Translations under genes and position numbers: made by a program | The notes under the pieces: model-generated | What the model saw: the letters and a program-made list of their open reading frames with translations, nothing else | Told to the model about the DNA's origin: nothing | Databases searched by the model: none | Shown: piece by piece, positions 11,677-23,860 of the stretch | Numbering within the stretch: the stretch's first letter is position 1 | How the letters are laid out: each line of letters begins with the position of its first letter | Assembly (NCBI RefSeq): GCF_963082655.1 | Contig: NC_081552.1 | Location: 68,803,465 to 68,867,464 of the forward strand | Direction: 5' to 3' | DNA length: 64,000 nt | Origin: Stomoxys calcitrans | Taxonomy: Eukaryota; Arthropoda; Insecta; Diptera; Muscidae

Positions 11677-13297
11677 TATACCCACCACCGAAGGATGGGG
11701 GTATATTCATTTTGTCATTCCGTTTGCAACACATCGAAATATCCATTTCCGACCCTATAAAGTATATATATTCTTGATCAGCGTAAAAATCTAAGACGAT
11801 CTAGCCATGTCCGTCCGTCTGTCCGTCTGTCTGTTGAAATCACGCTACAGTCTTTAAAAATAGAGATATTGAGCTGAAATTTTGCACAGATTCTTTTTTT
11901 GTCCATAAGCAGGTTAAGTTCGAAGATGGGCTATATCGGACTATATCTTGATATAGCCCCCATATAGACCGATCCGCCGATTTAGGGTCTTAGGCCCATA
12001 AAAGCCACATTTATTATCCGATTTTGTTGAAATTTGGGACAGTGAGTTGTGTTAGGCCCTTCGACATCCTTTGTCAATTTGGCTCAGATCGGTGCAGATT
12101 TGGATATAGCTGCCATATAGACCGATCCTCCGATTTAGGGTCTAAGGCCCATAAAAGCCACATTTATGGTCCGATTTCGCTGAAATTTGGGACAGTGAGT
12201 TGCCTTAGGCCCCTTGACATGTTTCTTAAATTTGGTCCAGATCGGTTTAGATTTGGATATAGCTGCCATATAGACCGATCCTCCGGTTTAGGGTCTTAGG
12301 CCCACAAAAGCCACATTTATTATACGATTTTGATGAAATTCGGGGCAGTGAATTGTGTAAGGTCCATCGACATCCTTCGTTAATTTGGCTCAGATCGGTC
12401 CAGATTTGGATATAGCTGCCATATAGATCGATCCTCCGATTTATGGTGTAAGGTCCATAATAGCCACATTCATTATCCGATTTAGCTGAAATTTGGGACA
12501 GTGATATGTGTTAGGCCCTTTGACATATTTCTTCAATTTGGTCCAGATCGGTTCAAATTTGGATATAGCTGCCATATAGACCGATTTCTTGATTTATGGT
12601 TTTGGGCCCATTAAATGCTCATTTATTGCCCGATGTCCCCGAAATTTGGAACAGTGAGTTAAGTTAAGCCCCTTGACATACTTCTGCAATATCGCACAGA
12701 TCGGTCCAGATTTGGATACAGCTCCCATATAGACCGATATCTTGGTTTTAGGTTTTGGGGCCATAAAAGACGCATTTATTGTCCGATGTCGCTGAAATTT
12801 GAGACAGTGAGTTTGGTTAGGCTCTTCGACGTCCTTCTTCAATTTTGCTCAGAACGGTCCAGATTTGAATATAGCTGCCATATAGACCGATTTGATAGAC
12901 TCTGGATTTAAGGTTTAGGGCCCATAAAAGAGGCATTTATTGTCCGATTTCGCCGAAATTTGAGACAGTGCTTTGTGTTAGGCTCTTCGACATGTTTATG
13001 CAACTTGGCCCAAATCGGTCCAGATTTGGAAATAGCTGCCATGTAGACCGATATCTCGATTTAAAGTCTTGGCCCCATAAAAGGCGCATTTATAATCCGA
13101 TTTCACTGAAATTTGACACAGTGACTTATGTTCGGCTTTTCGACATCCTTGACGTATATAATTCAGATCGGAATGAGGTATATGAGCATAAGGTATGAAA
13201 TTTTCACCGAATTTTTATGAAAGGTGGTTTACATATATACCCGAGGTGGTGGGTATCCAAAGTTCGGCCCGGCCGAACTTAACGCCTTTTTACTTGT
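11677..13297 (+). mobile_element. HINE family A, long copy with about eight internal monomers
   Basis: Begins 'tatacccaccaccgaagg', core 'ataaagtatatatattcttg' at about 11757-11776, (GTCY)n tract at 11808-11833, then about eight monomers of roughly 150 bp centred on 'tatagctgccatatagaccg'. It ends with 'gaggtggtgggtatcc', TTCGGCCCGGCCGAA and 'tttttacttgt'. This subtype differs from the 'cttgacttcttgagcc' subtype in its internal monomers while sharing both ends. Confidence 0.88.
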
Positions 13298-14758
13298 TTA
13301 TTTCTTTGAATACTATTTGATGTCAAATGAACCTAGCGGCAAGCGTAAGTGTAATATAAAATTTGCTTTCATAGAAAACAGTCTGCTGTTAAATATTGTT
13401 TTAACACGTTTCCTAACTTGAGGTGGATATTATGTTCGTGTTTCATAGTGAAAATTCATAGTTTTACGATTATTTTTTGTAGATAATAGATTGTGAAGCA
13501 AAAAATACTTTCAAATTTCATACATTAGGGTATTCCCATTATTTATGATAAAATGTTAATACAAGTGTTATGTTATCAGTGATATTTTTGTTGTTTTTCA
13601 AAAAGTAATCGGCGAAAGCATGGGTATTTCACTGTTCGATATAAACTTAATAACTATTCGTACATAATAAGATAACACATAAAGAAATCATTATTCGGAA
13701 AATCTTTCCATTGTAAAAAAGGGTTTAAAATTTAAAAAATTTTCCAGACCATCAAGCAAGATATTTAGTTTAAAGATATTTTTAAATATATTTTTTCTTT
13801 AGATAGAATTTCAATCAATATAATAAAACGAGAATTAGGAGAAAATTCATATAGATTATGTCTTAGAAAAACGTTTGTCTTTCGGAATAAATTTTATAAA
13901 AAATTTTTTGACAAAAAAATTTTATTAAGATTTTGACTTAAACAAACTTTTAATATTGTTTCATTTAAAACAATCACAAAAATTTTATGTTTTGAAAAAA
14001 TTACATTGCGATTCGGTCTTCAAGAAGATTGCATTAAGCCATTAACAACTATTTGACAAGAATAGAGCTGCCTTAGAAAAATTCTAGCTCGAGTTAGGAA
14101 AGAGGTACCGTAACGAAATTTGGATTAGCGTAAAATGGACGACTGAAACCAGTTACAACAATTTTTCCCGTCATGTTTTGGGGAGGAATTGGCTTGTTGA
14201 AGTCGGCAATTTTTTATATCCCAAAGATTGAACGAAAAAATTTCTCAAATTCTTAGGAGTGAGATTTTTGCAATCCTTTTTTATGCCTTGTTACATTTGA
14301 TTGTTCTATATACAACTTTTTACTTTTTTGACAGCAGATGCGATTTTTTGCCAAAATCATAAAATCCTGCTTTCTGCGCTTTTTGTTGTAGGGGTTAAGG
14401 AAATATAAATAATTTTTTTTTTTTAATTTTTAAAACTCTAAATATTTAAAAAATGTTGCGTTAATATTGCAAATTGCAAATTTTGTCCATGAACGTTCCA
14501 CTAAGGAACAGAACTAACTTTTCACATACTAATAAGTGCGTTCCGATTCAAGTTTAAGCTCAATGATGCGTCAATATAAATTGTCCAAATTATGAACATA
14601 TAAATAAAGTAGCTCAAAAATATGTAAAATTTCATCAAAAAAGGACAACAGAATCGAGAGTCAGGCGTAATGACTTAAATTTTTTCTTTAAAATATTTAT
14701 GGAAATTTGTCTAAAGAAAAATTTTTAGGAAACTTTTATTTTAGACAGATAAGCTAAT
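13298..14758. repeat. AT-rich unique DNA with traces of a dispersed MITE (about 13430-13640)
   Basis: At 13430-13640, 'gattattttttgtagataatag' and 'caaaaagtaatcggcgaaagc' resemble the MITE at 23372-23728. About 13850-13990 and 14690-14760 hold poly-A/T-rich repeats of the form 'ttttgtctt..aaaaatttt'. A SINE 3' fragment is recognisable at about 14483-14575. No gene is seen. Confidence 0.4.
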
Positions 14759-15277
14759 AACAAGTAAAAGCGTGCTAAGTTCGGCCGGCCCGAATATTGG
14801 GAACCCACCACCATGGATTCTGCTAAAAATTTATACAACATAAATTTAGTTTAAGAGCATAATTTTATTCTCAATACCAAACTTCAGTCAAACCAACAAA
14901 AATTAAAGCTTCTAGGATCCGAACAAGGATGATCGAGAGATCGGTTTACATGGGAGATATATGAGGTTATAGACTGATTTAAACCATATTTGGCACAGTT
15001 GTTGGAATTCGTAAAAGAACACAGCATGCAAAATTTCAGCCAAATCGGACAAAAATTGTGGCTTGCAAGAGCTCAATAAGTCAAATCGGGATATCGGTTT
15101 ATATGGGAGCTATAACATGTCATAGACCGATTCGGGTCGTACTTGGCACAGATATTGGAAGTCATAGCAGAACACAATATACATCAATACAAAGTATCTG
15201 TGCAAAATTTCAAGCGGCTAGCTTCACTCGTTCGACCGCTATCGTGATTTCGACAGACGGATGGACGGACATTGGCT
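14759..15277 (-). mobile_element. HINE family A, 5'-truncated copy
   Basis: Starts 'acaagtaaaagcgtgctaag' and the hairpin (TTCGGCCGGCCCGAA), has two monomers, then the (GACGGAC) tract, and stops at 'cattggcttttaaaa' before the core. Confidence 0.75.
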
Positions 15278-15289
15278 TTTAAAAATAAT

Positions 15290-15660
15290 GTAGAGGTTAG
15301 GTTGCCTTAAGAGAGTTTTTTCCTCAAATTTGGTCCTTGAAAAATTTCTTCAAAATGTAGTCTTAAGAAAAAATGTTATTGAAATTTTTTTCAAAAAACA
15401 TTGTCTTAAGAAAATTTTTTAAAGAAATTTTGTCTTTAAAAAATAACTTCGAGTAGGGTCCAGCCCGTGCTGAAGTTTTGTCTCTAGAGAATGCTACGCA
15501 GAAATTTTGTTCTTAAAAAAATTTCATTAAAATTTTGTTTTTACTAAGAATTTCATTACAATTTTGTCTTTTAGAAAAATAGTTTAAGGACGGCCCTGGC
15601 CTCAGTAAAATGTTATCTTTGTAGAATATAACATAATTGAAATTTTGTCGTTTTAAAAAA
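15290..15660. repeat. Degenerate ~30-bp A/T-rich tandem repeat
   Basis: Imperfect repeats of 'gaaattttgtctttaaaaa' on either strand, about ten units. Non-coding. Confidence 0.5.
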
Positions 15661-15711
15661 CATTAGTAAATTTTTTTGATTTTGGCTATGTTCCTGCCAT
15701 TAACCACTACT

Positions 15712-16279
15712 GTGATACAGGGTATTATAACTTGGTACATTTGTTTGTAACACCCAAAAGGAGCAGAACTAGATCCATTGATAATTATACCGATCGACTC
15801 AGAATCCCTCTCTGATTCGATTCAGCTATGGTCGTCTGTCTGTCTGTTAATTAAGTACAGGTCGCAATTTTCATCCAATCATCTCCAAATTTAGTACAGG
15901 CATTTTTAGGAAAAAATCGAGTCATATTTGGATGTAGCTTCCATATATATGTTCGTGCGATTTGGACTAATACTGCAATATTGTGTTAATTTCTTAATCG
16001 ATTCTTTTGAAATTTGAGAGGAAGGATTTTCTTATGACTCTTTCATTGATTTCATAGAAATCGGTTTAGATTTGGATATAGCTCTAATATAAATATATAT
16101 TGCCGATTTTCATTTCTAGAGCCACTCCAAGCGTATAATTTTTTCGACGATTTCCTCGACGCATGCACAACGCTTTCCTCGACTACTATATGAACACCTA
16201 AGAAGTTTGGTTGAAATGTTCGCCTGATTCTCGCGAAATATGGCATGAGGGAGTTTCATAGAAATCGATTGAGATTTAT
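15712..16279 (+). mobile_element. HINE family B fragment
   Basis: Starts 'cagggtattataacttgg' with the 'gtctgtctgtctgtt' tract and 'aagtacaggtcgcaattttc', as in the family B copies at 19950 and 63240, then monomers ending at the AT microsatellite. The segment 16200-16270 is the inverted counterpart of 54850-54905 and 56284-56340. Confidence 0.65.
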
Positions 16280-16288
16280 ATATATATT

Positions 16289-16360
<72 letters not shown>
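16280..16360. repeat. (AT)n microsatellite, left block
   Basis: Nearly pure TA dinucleotides. It abuts the inserted MITE at 16361. Frames through it give only meaningless Tyr-Ile repeats. Confidence 0.95.
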
Positions 16361-16363
<3 letters not shown>

Positions 16364-16574
16364 GGTGGCTGATGAAAGCCGCTACCAAAAAAAAATGTAA
16401 TAACTTTTTTTCTATTTAATAATAATAATTTAATAATTAATTTAATTAATTAATTAATTAATTTAATTAATAATAATTTAATAATTAATTTAATAATTTA
16501 ATTTAACATGAATAAAAGAAAAATGTATTCCATACACCGAAAAAAAAATGTAGCAATATTCATCAGCCACCCTG
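16361..16574. mobile_element. 214-bp hAT-like MITE inserted in a TA array
   Basis: Terminal inverted repeats 'cagggtggctgatgaa' plus 'gctac' (left 16361, right inverted ending 16574) agree at about 21 of 25 positions. The interior is A/T-rich with TTAATTAA stutter. It is flanked by 'tatatata' on both sides, compatible with an 8-bp hAT-type target duplication but unprovable within a TA array. Confidence 0.65.
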
Positions 16575-17336
<762 letters not shown>

Positions 17337-18989
17337 ACAAGTAAAAGCGTGCTAAGTTCGGCCGGGCCGAATCTTATATACCCTCCACCATGGATCGCAT
17401 TTGTCGAGTTCTTTTCCCGGCATCTCTTCTTAGCCAAAAAAGGATATAAGAAAAGAGTTGCTCTGCTATTAAAACGATATCAAGATATGGTCCGGTTCGG
17501 ACCACAATTAAATTATATGTTGGAGACCTGTGTAAAATTTCAGCCAATTCGTATAAGAATTGCGCCCATTGGGGCTCACGAAGTAAAATAGAGAGAACGA
17601 TTTATATGGAATCTGTATCGGGCTATAGACCGATTCAGACCATAATAAAACGTTTGTTGATGGTCATGAGAGGATCCGTCGTACAAAATTTCAAAAATCA
17701 GGCATATCGGATAGGAATTGCGACCTCTAGGGGTCAAGAAGTCAAGATCCCAGATCGGTTTATATGGCAGCTGTATCAGGTTATAAGCCGATTTGAACCA
17801 TACTTGGCACAGTTGTTGGATATCATAACAAAACACGTCGTGCAAAATTTCATTCCAATCGGATAAGAATTGCGATCTCTAGAGGCTCAAGAAGTCAAGA
17901 CCCCATATCGGTTTATATGGCAGCTATATCAGGTTATGAACCGATTTGAACCATACTTGGCACACTTATTGGATATCATAACAAAATACTACGTGCAAAA
18001 ATTCATTAAAATTGGATAAGAATTGCGCCCTCTAGAGGCTCAAGAATTCAAGACCCAAGATCGGTTTATATGACAGCTATATCAGGTTATGGACCGATTT
18101 GAACCATACTTGGCACAGTTGTTGAATGTCATAATAAAACACGTCGTGCAAAATTTCATCCCAATCGGATAGGAATTGCGCACTCTAGAGGCTCAAGAAG
18201 TCAAGACCCAAGATCGGTTTATATGGCAGCTATATCAGGTTATGGACCGATTTAAACCATACTTGGCACAGTTGTTGGATATCATAACGAAACACGTCGT
18301 GCAAAATTTCATTTCAATCTGATAAGAATTGCGCACTCTAGAGGCTCAAGAAGTCAAGACCCAAGATCGGTTTATATGGCAGCTATATCAGGTTATGGAC
18401 CGATTTAAACCATACTTGGCACAGTTGTTGGATATCATAACAAAACACGTCGTGCAAAATTTCATCCCAATCGGATAAGAATTGCGCACTCTAGAGGCTC
18501 AAGAAATCAAGACCCAAGATCGGTTTATATGGCAGCTATATCAGGTTATGGACCGATTTGAACCATACTTGGCACAGTTGTTGGATGTCATAACAAAACA
18601 CGTCGTGCAAAATTTCATCCCAATCGGATAAGAATTGCGCACTCTAGAGGCTCAAGAAGTCAAGACCCAAGATCGGTTTATATGGCAGCTATATCAAAAC
18701 ATGGACCGATATGGCCCATTTACAATACCAACCGACCTACACTAATAAGAAGTATTTGTGCAAAATTTCAAGCGGATAGCTTTACTCCTTCGGAAGTTAG
18801 CGTGCTTTCGACAGACAGACGGACGGACGGACGGACGGACGGACAGACGGACGGACATGGCTAGATCGACATAAAATTTCACGACGATCAAGAATATATA
18901 TACTTTATGGGGTCTCAGACGAATATTTCGAGTAGTTACAATCAGAATGACGAAATTAGTATACCCCCCATCTTATGGTGGAGGGTATA
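17337..18989 (-). mobile_element. HINE family A, expanded copy with seven ~152-bp monomers
   Basis: From 'acaagtaaaagcgtgctaag' to 'atggtggagggtataa'. 'agatcggtttatatgg'-type boxes recur at about 17755, 17907, 18059, 18210, 18364, 18517 and 18670, a period of about 152 bp. Adjacent monomers from 18030 to 18670 are nearly identical, so the array expanded recently. (GACG)n at 18813-18855, then the core. Confidence 0.9.
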
Positions 18990-19046
18990 ATAAAATGAAA
19001 TTCTAATCTACTTTATCTGGCCTACATTTTATCTTTATTAAAATGT

Positions 19047-19400
19047 TTGATCCGTACAGCTGAGATGAAACAATATACCCGCAATGGTGAAGAAGAAGCT
19101 CGTTATGATACTCAATTAAAAGAAGCCATTCCCAAAAACCAACAAACTCTTCATCATTTGTTTGTGGCCCAGTGCCTTCACCGATTTGGCTCTAAAGAAC
19201 GATGGTGGTTGATCATCGGTGAAGAAGGACCCTTCACTTTACTCTATCAAATTATTCAGCAACAGCGAGGACATTTTTTTGTGGCCCAGTGCCTTCGCTG
19301 ATTTGGCTCTAAAAACCGATGGTGGTTGTTCATCGGTGAAGAAGGACTCTTCTCTTTACTCTATCACTCAAATTTTGCAGCATTTCTCTAAAGAAATTTT
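19047..19400 (+). other. Unrecognised sequence with a 117-bp direct duplication
   Basis: 'gtggcccagtgccttc' occurs at about 19164 and 19281, each followed by closely matching sequence ('cgatttggctctaaa', 'gatggtggttg', 'catcggtgaagaagga'). An 84-codon frame spans the first unit (19047-19301) and reads both units in the same frame until a stop in the second. I do not recognise the protein. It may be a relic of a duplicated exon or of a repeat. Confidence 0.3.
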
Positions 19401-19424
19401 ATGGGATGGAATGCCTTGAACGGT

Positions 19425-19920
19425 TCTTGGGAGAGTATGCTTTTCGGGTTCGCAGGGCGGTGATTCATACGAAGCGATGAGGATCCCGTCTACTAGGACA
19501 CTGAAGACTATTTTACATATCCGATCCATCGACATACAGATTATGTGTGAGACAGCCACTGACTCCCTGATATTTAACACGATATAGGAATGTGTGGATA
19601 GAGGAAGGTCTTACTATCGCGGATTAGGGAGTCGACGGTAGCAAAACTGGATGGAATGATTAAGATGACACTTGATGCCGACTGCGAAGCACAGATACCA
19701 CTGACACAGTCTTGTATTGAAGAAACTTTGGTATTGCCATCTGGAAGTACATGCTACACGGACCCAGGAACTGAAATCTGTTTCCAACTACCTGACCATA
19801 ATACGGTCCTGCAGAGGGAGATCCGGACGATCACAGAACGCATAAAGTTGGGTAGTGCTCAAGCGAGGACGTCATGTGTGAACATCTTTACTGCCGTCAA
19901 TAAACTTGGTTAATCCGAGG
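19425..19920 (+). pseudogene. Non-LTR retrotransposon ORF2 relic (post-RT segment and RNase H part)
   Basis: The frame near 19468-19575 reads 'AMRIPSTRTLKTILHIRSID' and then a 'MCETAT' stretch, the conserved region after the reverse transcriptase domain in jockey/I/LOA-type elements. After a frame change, 19656-19913 reads an RNase H-like part with 'CYTD', 'EICFQLPDHNTVLQREIRTI' and 'SCVNIFT'. Roughly 15 residues usually found between the YTDG motif and 'EICF' are missing. A second copy (53025-53445, minus) has the same deletion and the same carboxyl end, so both descend from one defective ancestor. Confidence 0.7.
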
Positions 19921-19949
19921 CATTTTGGACGCTGCTTTTATAGAATAAA

Positions 19950-20993
19950 ACAAGTAAGGAAGGGCTAAAGTCGGGCAAAGCCGACCTTTTGCTACCCTAC
20001 ACCACATTGGGCATGCTCTCTGAGTCGTGCGAGTTAAAATTTGCCTTGATTTGGAACAAAGAATATCGACCAAATTTGCATAAATGCAGTATTTTTAGAA
20101 ATCGGATGAAAATATATATGGGAGCTATATATAATTCTGATCCGATTTTGGATCAAAATCAGTACACATAGTAAAACTTATAAAAGAATATGCAAAATTT
20201 TAAGAAAATCTGTCAAGGAATACGCTCAAAATGGCTCTAAAAGTAAAAATCGGGTAATAGATATATATGAGAGCTATATCTAGATCTGAACCGATTTACA
20301 TAGAACTCAACAGCAATGTTGCAAATCATAAGAGAACCCTTCGTGCCAAATTTCGTGAGAATCGGTTAACAAATGATCATTTTATTGAATTTTTACTGCA
20401 AATCGGACGAACATATATATGGGAGCTATATGCAAATCTGAACGGATTTTGACATAAATCCTATCAGGTTGTGCTATTTGCAAAGGAAAGCCTTTTGCAA
20501 AATTTTGAGAAGATCGGTTAATAAATGCGCTGACAAAGGCTCTAAAAGTGAAAATCGGTCAATACATATATATGGGAGCTATATCTAAATCTGAACCGAT
20601 TTATATGAAACTCACTTGTTATGTGAAAAGCCGTAATAGAATCCGTTGTGCCAAATTTTGTTGTAATTGGTTAAGAAATGACGATTTTATTGCATTTTTA
20701 TCGCAAATCGGGCGAACATATGGGAGCTATATCAAAATCTGAACCGATTTTTTCCAACTTCAATAGGCTTCGTCTCTAGGACAAAAAGAAGCCTGTACCA
20801 AATTTGAAGACGATCGAATGAAAATTGCGACCTGTACTTTGTACACAAATTAACGTGGACAGACAGATGAACATAGCTAAATCGAACCAGGAAGTAATTC
20901 TTAGTCGAATGGTATATTTATCAATGGGTTTATCTCTCTTCCTTCTACAAACAAATGCACTAAGCCCTATACCAGTGGTGGTGTAGGGTATAA
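19950..20993 (-). mobile_element. HINE family B, complete copy
   Basis: Begins 'acaagtaaggaagggctaaa' with the hairpin GTCGGGCAAAGCCGAC and 'taccctacaccac'. It has tandem monomers with 'atatatatgggagctatat', a 'gacagacagatgaacatagc' tract, and ends 'accagtggtggtgtagggta'. The subterminal inverted repeat ACCCTACACCAC/GTGGTGTAGGGT is clear. Confidence 0.85.
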
Positions 20994-21129
20994 ACACAGG
21001 TAAACGATGAACTCCCAGTGGCAGTGATCAATTGAAAAAAAATCTCCAGTAATTATTAGAAACAAGCTCTGAATCAGATGTCACACTGATGCAGAGCAAA
21101 GAAACTTTGAACAATCGATTTTACCCGTA

Positions 21130-21345
21130 ATGAATTTTCGAACCTTTTCCAAAAGATGTGAATATGTGATATGTCAGTACATGAATTGGCCTATGAACAT
21201 TCCATTTAGAATCAGCGGGGATACTTCTCTGATATCTATGAGTGCTGTCCGATACAAGTTTACGCTCAATGATAAGGGAACTTCTTTTTAATGCCAGCGT
21301 ATTAAGTTAGGTAAATACATCAGAAGTGTCGCCAACACTATCGCA
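21130..21345 (-). repeat. Degraded SINE body fragment
   Basis: 'gtccgatacaagtttacgct', 'caatgataagggaac' and 'gtcgccaacactatcgcac' match, in inverted sense, the body of the SINE at 50245-50516 and its relatives at 55680-55877. The tRNA-like head is absent. Confidence 0.45.
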
Positions 21346-21369
21346 CAAGAAGAAGAGGTTGTGTTTAAT

Positions 21370-22035
21370 AGCATATCGGGGTAGCGGTGCTTAGACTGGC
21401 CTATATCACCTTATTGACCGATCATTTGAGCGAAATCTCAGCCAAATCAGTATCAAGAAGTCGAATACGGGAATCGGTTTATATGGGGGCTACATCTGTT
21501 TATAGACCGATTCGGGTCATAATTGACATGGATTTTAGAAATCATAACACAAGTTTTTGTGCCAAATTTTAGCCAAATCGTATTAAAATTGAACCTTCTA
21601 GGGGCTCAAGAAGTCTTATCCGGGAATTGGTCTATATGGCGGCTATATCTGTTTATAGACCGATTCGGATTATACTTAGCATGGATGTCATAACACAAGT
21701 CTTTGTTCCAAATTTCAGCCAAATCGTACAAAAAATTAAGGATTCTAGGGGCTCAAGAAGTCGAATCCGGGGATTGGTTTATATGGGAGCTATATCAAAA
21801 TCTTAACCGATATGACCCATTTGCAGTTCCCAACGACTTACAGTAATAAGAAGTATCTGGGCAAACCTTTACGCGTTCGACCGCTATCGTGATTTCGACA
21901 GACGGACGGATCGACATAAAATGTTAAGACGATCCAGAATATATATACTTTATGGGGTCTTAGACAAATTTTTCGATGTGTTACAAACGGAATGACTAGG
22001 TTAGTACTCCCCATCCTATGGTGGTGGGTATAAAA
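21370..22035 (-). mobile_element. HINE family A, truncated at hairpin end
   Basis: Three monomers with 'gggctcaagaagtc' and 'agaccgattcgg', a short (GACG) tract, core 'atatatatactttatggggt', and end 'atcctatggtggtgggtata'. Confidence 0.8.
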
Positions 22036-22109
22036 AGACTGACCTTTTTTTGAAAAAAAAAACCCTTTTACGACTCTTTTTCCAAAAATTGTCAACGGTA
22101 ACCCTGAAC

Positions 22110-22385
22110 AGGACAAAGGATTACGAGATTTCTTATGCATAATCGGCGCGGCAAGTGATAGCATATAGAGAAAATGATAAGTCGTTGGGGCATTTCCTAT
22201 TCCTAGATGGTGACACAATATCCTACATGAACAGACTTAGTGGCGTGGTATGGAGAAAAATTTATCAGCACGGAATTCCTTACTTGGATTTTTTTTTCAA
22301 GATTATTTAGAGCGTAGAAAAAGCCGATTACTGGCTTAGGTGTATGTCCATAGTGACTGCGCACAGCGGGAGTAAAGTAAAACTT
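22110..22385 (+). pseudogene. Non-LTR retrotransposon 3' end, decayed copy
   Basis: 'gcggcaagtgatagcat', 'aaaatgataagtcgttggg', 'ggcgtggtatgg' and 'agccgattactggcttagg' are shared with the better preserved 3' end at 30085-30530, which reads a Cys/His knuckle. Here the coding part is broken. Confidence 0.6.
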
Positions 22386-22529
22386 TAACAGTTTATTATA
22401 CTTCACCTACAATTTAAACATCACTATGATAATATTTTTTAAAACATTTTATAAGCATTCTACAAAAATAAAAAAATATAAAGGTTTACATAGTAAGAAG
22501 AAAATGCAATATTTGCTCTGGTACTCTGT

Positions 22530-22630
22530 TGTTGTTGTAGCAGTGTGTTGCACACTGAGGCGGCAGCCCTTGCCGATGGAGGAGTCCATCGGGTCAATCT
22601 GCCACGTACCGTGGTACTCGGGCATGGATA
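22530..22630 (+). repeat. Short dispersed repeat fragment (GTTGTTGTTG...)
   Basis: 'ttgttgttgtagcagtgtgt' followed by 'gcggcagcccttgccgatgg' and 'gtccatcgggtcaatctg'. It is GC-richer than its surroundings. A related start, 'tttgttgttgttgcagcag', occurs at 42500. I treat it as a mobile-element scrap of unknown class. Confidence 0.4.
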
Positions 22631-22789
22631 TTCTTATTGTTTATGTCCTTCCTAAAATAGATTACTTTTCCCCTTCGAATGTTAGCAACCTTGACAATAT
22701 TGGGCATCTTTCTCCAGCTCTATTTTTATCATAATTTAGACAGCAATATTGTCCTCTTTATTAACGCTGGCCCCAGGTTTTATTAATAC

Positions 22790-23207
22790 TTTCTCCAAAG
22801 CTGATGATGAGTACTCCAGCGGCGTCCATTATATGTTTACTGGTGTTCTTAATACCCTTAGCACGTATGGCCGGTGAACCCATGAAAACAACACTTTCCT
22901 TTTGCCACTATTTAGCAAACTCCACCGACTCAGAGAGGAAATCATAACCGGAATGTATGGCCTTGGAGCCGGGTTTCTTGACAATTTCTATAATGCATTC
23001 AAATAAGATAAGGTAGAAATAGATTCGCCGGAATAGTATGCAAATATTTCTCACCGGCGTCTAGTATACGGCCACTGTGCGCACACTTAATTTGCGGGCG
23101 GTTTTTGTAACACGGCAGGCAAACTAACCACTGTTGGCAATAAGAATTTCATTGATTAGTCGAATTGTAGTAGCAGCTTTTCCCGAATTGTCTTTGATCA
23201 AAATCAT
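22790..23207 (-). pseudogene. Methylcrotonoyl-CoA carboxylase alpha (MCCC1-like) pseudogene fragment, copy 1
   Basis: The minus strand from an ATG at 23207 reads a leader, then 'RLINEILIANSG', a stop, 'FACRV.KTARKLSVRTVAVY' and, after decay, 'IIEIVKKPGSKAIHSGYDFL', 'SESVEFAK', 'ESVVFMGS' and 'GIKNTSKHIMDAAGVLII'. This is the N-terminal biotin-carboxylase region of mitochondrial MCC alpha (leucine catabolism), where the usual motif is ILIANRGEIACRV. Stops, a lost segment and an R-to-S change in 'ANRG' show it is dead. It stops well short of the ATP-grasp and biotinyl domains. A homologous block of about 290 bp, extending upstream of the coding part, is found at 51095-51380 and 52851-52892, so this is a duplicated genomic piece and not a simple spliced retrocopy. 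Confidence 0.8.
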
Positions 23208-23371
23208 TCTCTGTCACTGAGTTTGACATATAGTGTACTCGGTATTTTGTTGTTGGCCAACTGCCACTACCTGTAAATGGTTTTGACAAAGCCAAATATG
23301 TTGTTCTTTTTCGAACAATGATGAGTTTACACGGTACAACAACGTCTATTCACCGGTTCTACCAAAAGTGC

Positions 23372-23728
23372 GGTACTAACCTCTTTTTCCGCAAGATTTT
23401 TCGCTGGTTACTTTTTTAAATAAAAGATTTTAAAGCAAACAAACACGCTGATTGAAAAATTTAATACGACAAATGGATTTTGGAATAAATATGCAATTTT
23501 TTTGATTTATGGCCAGTACTAACCTCAGTTTTCACCGGTTAAAACCCATATTTTTCGCGATTACTTTTTTGAAAAACTACAAAAAAATATCAAATATCAA
23601 GAAAAACAATTTTATTAAAATTTTGCCATAAGTAATGAGGGAATGTTCTACTAAATGAAATCAGCGTGTTGTTTTGCTTTAAAATCTGTTATCTAAAAAA
23701 AGTAAAAAGAGGTTAGTTCCGCCCTTAA
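23372..23728. mobile_element. Palindromic MITE with long imperfect TIRs
   Basis: Left end 'ggtactaacctctttttccg' and, inverted, right end 'cggaactaacctctttttac'. The arms run about 80 bp, including 'gattttaaagcaaa.aa.acg' and 'ctgatt'. Partial copies occur at 13430-13640 and 46990-47280. Confidence 0.6.
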
Positions 23729-23860
23729 ATCGAGCTTTATTTCATCGAACATACATATAGACACATGTCTATAAAAAAAAGTGCAATACATACGACAATA
23801 CTTGGCGATTAGAGAGCGCTCTATTCGTATTTCACGTACATAAGACAAGTCTTATGCCCT

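Noticed and set aside
17755..18690. Regular ~152-bp repeats considered as a CRISPR-like array
   Set aside because: Whole monomers repeat without unique spacers, and the array is part of a HINE in a eukaryotic genome.
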